DNA of 64,000 bases from positions 865,636 through 929,635 of the forward strand of contig JAHQIY010000025.1 in assembly GCA_019054805.1 (NCBI GenBank), written 5' to 3'. This document shows positions 36,758 to 48,400 of the stretch, one piece after another. Origin of the DNA: Brachionus manjavacas (taxonomy: Eukaryota > Rotifera > Eurotatoria > Ploima > Brachionidae). Numbering within the stretch: position 1 is the first letter of the stretch; every line of letters begins with the position of its first letter. A model generated the notes under the pieces. The model was given only the letters and a program-made list of their open reading frames with translations, was not told the DNA's origin and did not search any database. Position numbers and translations under genes: made by a program.

Positions 36758-39700
36758 TACTGGTCAAAACCCCTAAGTTTCCTAACTGCATAACTTTTCG
36801 AATTTTTGACTTTTTGATCGGTAAATGCCAAAGGCAAGAAAATTTCAAAATCTATCTAGTGGTATCTTCGGTTTTCCATAATTCGAAAAATTTATTGCAA
36901 AAAACCTTTCTGTACTGCATAAGTTTCCTAACTGCATAACTTTTCGAATTTTTGACCTTTTTTTGATCTGTAAAAGCCAAAGGCAAGAAAATTTCAAGAT
37001 CTATCTAGTGGTATCTTCGGTTTTCCATAATTCGAAAAATTCATTGCAAAAAACCTATCTGTAAAACGTCAAAAAATGGGTTTTTTGCTCTTTTTCGAAG
37101 TCGCCTAAAATCTTGTCCTTTTAGCTTTTTTGACTCCTGTAAATTGTATCATGTAGAACTTTTTGCGCTCTTGAATTTGAGCAGCTAATCATTGCCGTAG
37201 CTTGAAAACTAAGCATTCTACAATCACTTGAAAACCAAGCTACTGGTCAAAACCCCTAAGTTTCCTAACTGCATAACTTTTCGAATCTTTGACCTTTTTT
37301 TGATCTGTAAAAGCCAAAGGCAAGAAAATTTCAAGATCTATCTAGTGGTATCTTCGGTTTTCCATAATTCGAAAAATTCATTGCAAAAAACCTATCTGTA
37401 AAACGTCAAAAAATGGGTTTTTTGCTCTTTTTCGAAGTCGCCTAAAATCTTGTCCTTTTAGCTTTTTTGACTCCTGTAAATTGTATCATGTAGAACTTTT
37501 TGCGCTCTTGAATTTGAGCAGCTAATCATTGCCGTAGCTTGAAAACTAAGCATTCTACAATCACTTGAAAACCAAGCTACTGGTCAAAACCCCTAAGTTT
37601 CCTAACTGCATAACTTTTCGAATTTTTGACCTTTTTTTGATCGGTAAATGCCAAAGGCAAGAAAATTTCAAAATCTATCTAGTGGTATCTTCGGTTTTCC
37701 ATAATTCGAAAAATTTATTGCAAAAAACCTTTCTGTACTGCATAAGTTTCCTAACTGCATTACTTTTCGAATTTTTGACCTTTTTTTGATCTGTAAATGC
37801 CAAAGGCAAGAAAATTTCAAGATCTATCTAGTGGTATCTTCGGTTTTCCATAATTCGAAAAATTCATTGCAAAAAACCTATCTGTAAAACGTCAAAAAAT
37901 GGGTTTTTTGCTCTTTTTCGAAGTCGCCTAAAATCTTGTCCTTTTAGCTTTTTTGACTCCTGTAAATTGTATCATGTAGAACTTTTTGCGCTCTTGAATT
38001 TGAGCAGCTAATCATTGCCGTAGCTTGAAAACTAAGCATTCTACAATCACTTGAAAACCAAGCTACTGGTCAAAACCCCTAAGTTTCCTAACTGCATAAC
38101 TTTTCGAATCTTTGACCTTTTTTTGATCTGTAAAAGCCAAAGGCAAGAAAATTTCAAGATCTATCTAGTGGTATCTTCGGTTTTCCATAATTCGAAAAAT
38201 TCATTGCAAAAAACCTATCTGTAAAACGTCAAAAAATGGGTTTTTTGCTCTTTTTCGAAGTCGCCTAAAATCTTGTCCTTTTAGCTTTTTTGACTCCTGT
38301 AAATTGTATCATGTAGAACTTTTTGCGCTCTTGAATTTGAGCAGCTAATCATTGCCGTAGCTTGAAAACTAAGCATTCTACAATCACTTGAAAACCAAGC
38401 TACTGGTCAAAACCCCTAAGTTTCCTAACTGCATAACTTTTCGAATCTTTGACCTTTTTTTGATCTGTAAAAGCCAAAGGCAAGAAAATTTCAAGATCTA
38501 TCTAGTGGTATCTTCGGTTTTCCATAATTCGAAAAATTCATTGCAAAAAACCTATCTGTAAAACGTCAAAAAATGGGTTTTTTGCTCTTTTTCGAAGTCG
38601 CCTAAAATCTTGTCCTTTTAGCTTTTTTGACTCCTGTAAATTGTATCATGTAGAACTTTTTGCGCTCTTGAATTTGAGCAGCTAATCATTGCCGTAGCTT
38701 GAAAACTAAGCATTCTACAATCACTTGAAAACCAAGTTACTGGTCAAAACCCCTAAGTTTCCTAACTGCATAACTTTTCGAATCTTTGACCTTTTTTTGA
38801 TCTGTAAAAGCCAAAGGCAAGAAAATTTCAAGATCTATCTAGTGGTATCTTCGGTTTTCCATAATTCGAAAAATTCATTGCAAAAAACCTATCTGTAAAA
38901 CGTCAAAAAATGGGTTTTTTGCTCTTTTTCGAAGTCGCCTAAAATCTTGTCCTTTTAGCTTTTTTGACTCCTGTAAATTGTATCATGTAGAACTTTTTGC
39001 GCTCTTGAATTTGAGCAGCTAATCATTGCCGTAGCTTGAAAACTAAGCATTCTACAATCACTTGAAAACCAAGCTACTGGTCAAAACCCCTAAGTTTCCT
39101 AACTGCATAACTTTTCGAATCTTTGACCTTTTTTTGATCTGTAAAAGCCAAAGGCAAGAAAATTTCAAGATCTATCTAGTGGTATCTTCGGTTTTCCATA
39201 ATTCGAAAAATTCATTGCAAAAAACCTATCTGTAAAACGTCAAAAAATGGGTTTTTTGCTCTTTTTCGAAGTCGCCTAAAATCTTGTCCTTTTAGCTTTT
39301 TTGACTCCTGTAAATTGTATCATGTAGAACTTTTTGCGCTCTTGAATTTGAGCAGCTAATCATTGCCGTAGCTTGAAAACTAAGCATTCTACAATCACTT
39401 GAAAACCAAGCTACTGGTCAAAACCCCTAAGTTTCCTAACTGCATAACTTTTCGAATCTTTGACCTTTTTTTGATCTGTAAAAGCCAAAGGCAAGAAAAT
39501 TTCAAGATCTATCTAGTGGTATCTTCGGTTTTCCATAATTCGAAAAATTCATTGCAAAAAACCTATCTGTAAAACGTCAAAAAATGGGTTTTTTGCTCTT
39601 TTTCGAAGTCGCCTAAAATCTTGTCCTTTTAGCTTTTTTGACTCCTGTAAATTGTATCATGTAGAACTTTTTGCGCTCTTGAATTTGAGCAGCTAATCAT

Positions 39701-42700
39701 TGCCGTAGCTTGAAAACTAAGCATTCTACAATCACTTGAAAACCAAGTTACTGGTCAAAACCCCTAAGTTTCCTAACTGCATAACTTTTCGAATTTTTGA
39801 CCTTTTTTTGATCGGTAAATGCCAAAGGCAAGAAAATTTCAAAATCTATCTAGTGGTATCTTCGGTTTTCCATAATTCGAAAAATTTATTGCAAAAAACC
39901 TATCTGTACTGCATAAGTTTCCTAACTGCATAACTTTTCGAATTTTTGACCTTTTTTTATCTGTAAAAGCCAAAGGCAAGAAAATTTCAAGATCTATCTA
40001 GTGGTATCTTCGGTTTTCCATAATTCGAAAAATTCATTGCAAAAAACCTATCTGTAAAACGTCAAAAAATGGGTTTTTTGCTCTTTTTCGAAGTCGCCTA
40101 AAATCTTGTCCTTTTAGCTTTTTTGACTCCTGTAAATTGTATCATGTAGAACTTTTTGCGCTCTTGAATTTGAGCAGCTAATCATTGCCGTAGCTTGAAA
40201 ACTAAGCATTCTACAATCACTTGAAAACCAAGCTACTGGTCAAAACCCCTAAGTTTCCTAACTGCATAACTTTTCGAATCTTTGACCCTTTTTTGATCTG
40301 TAAAAGCCAAAGGCAAGAAAATTTCAAGATCTATCTAGTGGTATCTTCGGTTTTCCATAATTCGAAAAATTCATTGCAAAAAACCTATCTGTAAAACGTC
40401 AAAAAATGGGTTTTTTGCTCTTTTTCGAAGTCGCCTAAAATCTTGTCCTTTTAGCTTTTTTGACTCCTGTAAATTGTATCATGTAGAACTTTTTGCGCTC
40501 TTGAATTTGAGCAGCTAATCATTGCCGTAGCTTGAAAACTAAGCATTCTACAATCACTTGAAAACCAAGCTACTGGTCAAAACCCCTAAGTTTCCTAACT
40601 GCATAACTTTTCGAATCTTTGACCTTTTTTTGATCTGTAAAAGCCAAAGGCAAGAAAATTTCAAGATCTATCTAGTGGTATCTTCGGTTTTCCATAATTC
40701 GAAAAATTCATTGCAAAAAACCTATCTGTAAAACGTCAAAAAATGGGTTTTTTGCTCTTTTTCGAAGTCGCCTAAAATCTTGTCCTTTTAGCTTTTTTGA
40801 CTCCTGTAAATTGTATCATGTAGAACTTTTTGCGCTCTTGAATTTGAGCAGCTAATCATTGCCGTAGCTTGAAAACTAAGCATTCTACAATCACTTGAAA
40901 ACCAAGCTACTGGTCAAAACCCCTAAGTTTCCTAACTGCATAACTTTTCGAATCTTTGACCTTTTTTTGATCTGTAAAAGCCAAAGGCAAGAAAATTTCA
41001 AGATCTATCTAGTGGTATCTTCGGTTTTCCATAATTCGAAAAATTCATTGCAAAAAACCTATCTGTAAAACGTCAAAAAATGGGTTTTTTGCTCTTTTTC
41101 GAAGTCGCCTAAAATCTTGTCCTTTTAGCTTTTTTGACTCCTGTAAATTGTATCATGTAGAACTTTTTGCGCTCTTGAATTTGAGCAGCTAATCATTGCC
41201 GTAGCTTGAAAACTAAGCATTCTACAATCACTTGAAAACCAAGCTACTGGTCAAAACCCCTAAGTTTCCTAACTGCATAACTTTTCGAATCTTTGACCTT
41301 TTTTTGATCTGTAAAAGCCAAAGGCAAGAAAATTTCAAGATCTATCTAGTGGTATCTTCGGTTTTCCATAATTCGAAAAATTCATTGCAAAAAACCTATC
41401 TGTAAAACGTCAAAAAATGGGTTTTTTGCTCTTTTTCGAAGTCGCCTAAAATCTTGTCCTTTTAGCTTTTTTGACTCCTGTAAATTGTATCATGTAGAAC
41501 TTTTTGCGCTCTTGAATTTGAGCAGCTAATCATTGCCGTAGCTTGAAAACTAAGCATTCTACAATCACTTGAAAACCAAGCTACTAATCAAAACCCCTAA
41601 GTTTCCTAACTGCATAACTTTTCGAATCTTTGATCTTTTTTTGATCTGTAAAAGCCAAAGGCAAGAAAATTTCAAGATCTATCTAGTGGTATCTTCGGTT
41701 TTCCATAATTCGAAAAATTCATTGCAAAAAACCTATCTGTAAAACGTCAAAAAATGGGTTTTTTGCTCTTTTTCGAAGTCGCCTAAAATCTTGTCCTTTT
41801 AGCTTTTTTGACTCCTGTAAATTGTATCATGTAGAACTTTTTGCGCTCTTGAATTTGAGCAGCTAATCATTGCCGTAGCTTGAAAACTAAGCATTCTACA
41901 ATCACTTGAAAACCAAGCTACTGGTCAAAACCCCTAAGTTTCCTAACTGCATAACTTTTCGAATCTTTGACCCTTTTTTGATCTGTAAAAGCCAAAGGCA
42001 AGAAAATTTCAAGATCTATCTAGTGGTATCTTCGGTTTTCCATAATTCGAAAAATTCATTGCAAAAAACCTATCTGTAAAACGTCAAAAAATGGGTTTTT
42101 TGCTCTTTTTCGAAGTCGCCTAAAATCTTGTCCTTTTAGCTTTTTTGACTCCTGTAAATTGTATCATGTAGAACTTTTTGCGCTCTTGAATTTGAGCAGC
42201 TAATCATTGCCGTAGCTTGAAAACTAAGCATTCTACAATCACTTGAAAACCAAGTTACTGGTCAAAACCCCTAAGTTTCCTAACTGCATAACTTTTCGAA
42301 TTTTTGACCTTTTTTTGATCGGTAAATGCCAAAGGCAAGAAAATTTCAAAATCTATCTAGTGGTATCTTCGGTTTTCCATAATTCGAAAAATTCATTGCA
42401 AAAAACCTATCTGTACTGCATAAGTTTCCTAACTGCATTACTTTTCGAATTTTTGACCTTTTTTGATCTGTAAAAGCCAAAGGCAAGAAAATTTCAAGAT
42501 CTATCTAGTGGTATCTTCGGTTTTCCATAATTCGAAAAATTCATTGCAAAAAACCTATCTGTAAAACGTCAAAAAATGGGTTTTTTGCTCTTTTTCGAAG
42601 TCGCCTAAAATCTTGTCCTTTTAGCTTTTTTGACTCCTGTAAATTGTATCATGTAGAACTTTTTGCGCTCTTGAATTTGAGCAGCTAATCATTGCCGTAG

Positions 42701-42760
42701 CTTGAAAACTAAGCATTCTACAATCACTTGAAAACCAAGCTACTGGTCAAAACCCCTAAG
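36758..42760 (+). repeat. Zone containing four about 485-bp monomers
   Basis: Four monomers (starting near 36,758, 37,578, 39,750 and 42,256) jump from CTGTA back to CTGCATAAGTTTCC, near the beginning of the monomer, so the first part is repeated. TACTGG spacing is 483 bp (36,758 to 37,241) and 486 bp (37,578 to 38,064). All four also carry GATCGGTAAATGCC. They are interspersed with normal 337-bp units. Confidence 0.85.
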
Positions 42761-45263
42761 TTTCCTAACTGCATAACTTTTCGAATCTTTGACCTTTTTT
42801 TGATCTGTAAAAGCCAAAGGCAAGAAAATTTCAAGATCTATCTAGTGGTATCTTCGGTTTTCCATAATTCGAAAAATTCATTGCAAAAAACCTATCTGTA
42901 AAACGTCAAAAAATGGGTTTTTTGCTCTTTTTCGAAGTCGCCTAAAATCTTGTCCTTTTAGCTTTTTTGACTCCTGTAAATTGTATCATGTAGAACTTTT
43001 TGCGCTCTTGAATTTGAGCAGCTAATCATTGCCGTAGCTTGAAAACTAAGCATTCTACAATCACTTGAAAACCAAGCTACTGGTCAAAACCCCTAAGTTT
43101 CCTAACTGCATAACTTTTCGAATCTTTGACCTTTTTTTGATCTGTAAAAGCCAAAGGCAAGAAAATTTCAAGATCTATCTAGTGGTATCTTCGGTTTTCC
43201 ATAATTCGAAAAATTCATTGCAAAAAACCTATCTGTAAAACGTCAAAAAATGGGTTTTTTGCTCTTTTTCGAAGTCGCCTAAAATCTTGTCCTTTTAGCT
43301 TTTTTGACTCCTGTAAATTGTATCATGTAGAACTTTTTGCGCTCTTGAATTTGAGCAGCTAATCATTGCCGTAGCTTGAAAACTAAGCATTCTACAATCA
43401 CTTGAAAACCAAGCTACTGGTCAAAACCCCTAAGTTTCCTAACTGCATAACTTTTCGAATCTTTGACCTTTTTTTGATCTGTAAAAGCCAAAGGCAAGAA
43501 AATTTCAAGATCTATCTAGTGGTATCTTCGGTTTTCCATAATTCGAAAAATTCATTGCAAAAAACCTATCTGTAAAACGTCAAAAAATGGGTTTTTTGCT
43601 CTTTTTCGAAGTCGCCTAAAATCTTGTCCTTTTAGCTTTTTTGACTCCTGTAAATTGTATCATGTAGAACTTTTTGCGCTCTTGAATTTGAGCAGCTAAT
43701 CATTGCCGTAGCTTGAAAACTAAGCATTCTACAATCACTTGAAAACCAAGCTACTGGTCAAAACCCCTAAGTTTCCTAACTGCATAACTTTTCGAATCTT
43801 TGACCTTTTTTTGATCTGTAAAAGCCAAAGGCAAGAAAATTTCAAGATCTATCTAGTGGTATCTTCGGTTTTCCATAATTCGAAAAATTCATTGCAAAAA
43901 ACCTATCTGTAAAACGTCAAAAAATGGGTTTTTTGCTCTTTTTCGAAGTCGCCTAAAATCTTGTCCTTTTAGCTTTTTTGACTCCTGTAAATTGTATCAT
44001 GTAGAACTTTTTGCGCTCTTGAATTTGAGCAGCTAATCATTGCCGTAGCTTGAAAACTAAGCATTCTACAATCACTTGAAAACCAAGCTACTGGTCAAAA
44101 CCCCTAAGTTTCCTAACTGCATAACTTTTCGAATCTTTGACCCTTTTTTGATCTGTAAAAGCCAAAGGCAAGAAAATTTCAAGATCTATCTAGTGGTATC
44201 TTCGGTTTTCCATAATTCGAAAAATTCATTGCAAAAAACCTATCTGTAAAACGTCAAAAAATGGGTTTTTTGCTCTTTTTCGAAGTCGCCTAAAATCTTG
44301 TCCTTTTAGCTTTTTTGACTCCTGTAAATTGTATCATGTAGAACTTTTTGCGCTCTTGAATTTGAGCAGCTAATCATTGCCGTAGCTTGAAAACTAAGCA
44401 TTCTACAATCACTTGAAAACCAAGCTACTGGTCAAAACCCCTAAGTTTCCTAACTGCATAACTTTTCGAATCTTTGACCCTTTTTTGATCTGTAAAAGCC
44501 AAAGGCAAGAAAATTTCAAGATCTATCTAGTGGTATCTTCGGTTTTCCATAATTCGAAAAATTCATTGCAAAAAACCTATCTGTAAAACGTCAAAAAATG
44601 GGTTTTTTGCTCTTTTTCGAAGTCGCCTAAAATCTTGTCCTTTTAGCTTTTTTGACTCCTGTAAATTGTATCATGTAGAACTTTTTGCGCTCTTGAATTT
44701 GAGCAGCTAATCATTGCCGTAGCTTGAAAACTAAGCATTCTACAATCACTTGAAAACCAAGCTACTGGTCAAAACCCCTAAGTTTCCTAACTGCATAACT
44801 TTTCGAATCTTTGACCTTTTTTTGATCTGTAAAAGCCAAAGGCAAGAAAATTTCAAGATCTATCTAGTGGTATCTTCGGTTTTCCATAATTCGAAAAATT
44901 CATTGCAAAAAACCTATCTGTAAAACGTCAAAAAATGGGTTTTTTGCTCTTTTTCGAAGTCGCCTAAAATCTTGTCCTTTTAGCTTTTTTGACTCCTGTA
45001 AATTGTATCATGTAGAACTTTTTGCGCTCTTGAATTTGAGCAGCTAATCATTGCCGTAGCTTGAAAACTAAGCATTCTACAATCACTTGAAAACCAAGCT
45101 ACTGGTCAAAACCCCTAAGTTTCCTAACTGCATAACTTTTCGAATCTTTTACCTTTTTTTGATCTGTAAAAGCCAAAGGCAAGAAAATTTCAAGATCTAT
45201 CTAGTGGTATCTTCGGTTTTCCATAATTCGAAAAATTTATTGCAAAAAACCTATCTGTAAAAC

Positions 45264-45455
45264 TGTCATAAGTTTGCTCTTTTTCGAACTGCATCTTGTC
45301 CTTTAGCTTTTTTGACTCTGTAAATTTTTGACCTTTTTTTGATCTGTAATCATTGCCAAAGCTTGAAGAAAATTTCAATCACTTGAAAACCAAGTCTAGT
45401 GGTATCTTCGGTTTCCTAACTGCATAACTTTTCGAATTCATTGACCTATCTGTAA
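45264..45455 (+). repeat. Shuffled satellite segment
   Basis: About 190 bp made of a dozen short pieces (8-25 bp) from different monomer positions, all in the same orientation. Pieces include GCTCTTTTTCGAA, then CTGCAT, then CTTGTCC, then TTTTTGACC, then TAATCATTGCC, then AAGCTTGAAG, then TCACTTGAAAACCAAG, then TCTAGTGG, then TTTCCTAACTGC. Joints share a few bases. It merges into a 428-type block (AAGCTTAAGG near 45,450), the last one in the window. Confidence 0.85.
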
Positions 45456-48400
45456 AAGCTTAAGGCAAGAAAATTTCAAGATCTATCTAGTGGTATCTTC
45501 GGTTTTCCATAATTCGAAAAATTCATTGCAAAAAACCTATCTGTAAAACGTCAAAAAATGGGTTTTTTGCTCTTTTTCGAAGTCGCCTAAAATCTTGTCC
45601 TTTTAGCTTTTTTGACTCCTGTAAATTGTATCATGTAGAACTTTTTGCGCTCTTGAATTTGAGCAGCTAATCATTGCCGTAGCTTGAAAACTAAGCATTC
45701 TACAATCACTTGAAAACCAAGCTACTGGTCAAAACCCCTAAGTTTCCTAACTGCATAACTTTTCGAATCTTTGACCTTTTTTTGATCTGTAAAAGCCAAA
45801 GGCAAGAAAATTTCAAGATCTATCTAGTGGTATCTTCGGTTTTCCATAATTCGAAAAATTCATTGCAAAAAACCTATCTGTAAAACGTCAAAAAATGGGT
45901 TTTTTGCTCTTTTTCGAAGTCGCCTAAAATCTTGTCCTTTTAGCTTTTTTGACTCCTGTAAATTGTATCATGTAGAACTTTTTGCGCTCTTGAATTTGAG
46001 CAGCTAATCATTGCCGTAGCTTGAAAACTAAGCATTCTACAATCACTTGAAAACCAAGCTACTGGTCAAAACCCCTAAGTTTCCTAACTGCATAACTTTT
46101 CGAATCTTTGACCTTTAATTGATCTGTAAAAGCCAAAGGCAAGAAAATTTAAATTTCAAGATCTATCTAGTGGTATCTTCGGTTTTCCATAATTCGAAAA
46201 ATTCATTGCAAAAAACCTATCTGTAAAACGTCAAAAAATGGGTTTTTTGCTCTTTTTCGAAGTCGCCTAAAATCTTGTCCTTTTAGCTTTTTTGACTCCT
46301 GTAAATTGTATCATGTAGAACTTTTTGCGCTCTTGAATTTGAGCAGCTAATCATTGCCGTAGCTTGAAAACTAAGCATTCTACAATCACTTGAAAACCAA
46401 GCTACTGGTCAAAACCCCTAAGTTTCCTAACTGCATAACTTTTCGAATCTTTGACCTTTTTTTGATCTGTAAAAGCCAAAGGCAAGAAAATTTCAAGATC
46501 TATCTAGTGGTATCTTCGGTTTTCCATAATTCGAAAAATTCATTGCAAAAAACCTATCTGTAAAACGTCAAAAAATGGGTTTTTTGCTCTTTTTCGAAGT
46601 CGCCTAAAATCTTGTCCTTTTAGCTTTTTTGACTCCTGTAAATTGTATCATGTAGAACTTTTTGCGCTCTTGAATTTGAGCAGCTAATCATTGCCGTAGC
46701 TTGAAAACTAAGCATTCTACAATCACTTGAAAACCAAGCTACTGGTCAAAACCCCTAAGTTTCCTAACTGCATAACTTTTCGAATCTTTGACCTTTTTTT
46801 GATCTGTAAAAGCCAAAGGCAAGAAAATTTCAAGATCTATCTAGTGGTATCTTCGGTTTTCCATAATTCGAAAAATTCATTGCAAAAAACCTATCTGTAA
46901 AACGTCAAAAAATGGGTTTTTTGCTCTTTTTCGAAGTCGCCTAAAATCTTGTCCTTTTAGCTTTTTTGACTCCTGTAAATTGTATCATGTAGAACTTTTT
47001 GCGCTCTTGAATTTGAGCAGCTAATCATTGCCGTAGCTTGAAAACTAAGCATTCTACAATCACTTGAAAACCAAGCTACTGGTCAAAACCCCTAAGTTTC
47101 CTAACTGCATAACTTTTCGAATCTTTGACCTTTTTTTGATCTGTAAAAGCCAAAGGCAAGAAAATTTCAAGATCTATCTAGTGGTATCTTCGGTTTTCCA
47201 TAATTCGAAAAATTCATTGCAAAAAACCTATCTGTAAAACGTCAAAAAATGGGTTTTTTGCTCTTTTTCGAAGTCGCCTAAAATCTTGTCCTTTTAGCTT
47301 TTTTGACTCCTGTAAATTGTATCATGTAGAACTTTTTGCGCTCTTGAATTTGAGCAGCTAATCATTGCCGTAGCTTGAAAACTAAGCATTCTACAATCAC
47401 TTGAAAACCAAGCTACTGGTCAAAACCCCTAAGTTTCCTAACTGCATAACTTTTCGAATCTTTGACCTTTTTTTGATCTGTAAAAGCCAAAGGCAAGAAA
47501 ATTTCAAGATCTATCTAGTGGTATCTTCGGTTTTCCATAATTCGAAAAATTCATTTCAAAAAACCTATCTGTAAAACGTCAAAAAATGGGTTTTTTGCTC
47601 TTTTTCGAAGTCGCCTAAAATCTTGTCCTTTTAGCTTTTTTGACTCCTGTAAATTGTATCATGTAGAACTTTTTGCGCTCTTGAATTTGAGCAGCTAATC
47701 ATTGCCGTAGCTTGAAAACTAAGCATTCTACAATCACTTGAAAACCAAGCTACTGGTCAAAACCCCTAAGTTTCCTAACTGCATAACTTTTCGAATCTTT
47801 GACCTTTTTTGATCTGTAAAAGCCAAAGGCAAGAAAATTTCAAGATCTATCTAGTGGTATCTTCGGTTTTCCATAATTCGAAAAATTCATTGCAAAAAAC
47901 CTATCTGTAAAACGTCAAAAAATGGGTTTTTTGCTCTTTTTCGAAGTCGCCTAAAATCTTGTCCTTTTAGCTTTTTTGACTCCTGTAAATTGTATCATGT
48001 AGAACTTTTTGCGCTCTTGAATTTGAGCAGCTAATCATTGCCGTAGCTTGAAAACTAAGCATTCTACAATCACTTGAAAACCAAGCTACTGGTCAAAACC
48101 CCTAAGTTTCCTAACTGCATAACTTTTCGAATCTTTGACCTTTTTTTGATCTGTAAAAGCCAAAGGCAAGAAAATTTCAAGATCTATCTAGTGGTATCTT
48201 CGGTTTTCCATAATTCGAAAAATTCATTGCAAAAAACCTATCTGTAAAACGTCAAAAAATGGGTTTTTTGCTCTTTTTCGAAGTCGCCTAAAATCTTGTC
48301 CTTTTAGCTTTTTTGACTCCTGTAAATTGTATCATGTAGAACTTTTTGCGCTCTTGAATTTGAGCAGCTAATCATTGCCGTAGCTTGAAAACTAAGCATT

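Noticed and set aside
45190..45378. Minus-strand open frame of 62 codons
   Set aside because: It exists only because the shuffled segment removed stops; it consists entirely of satellite sequence.
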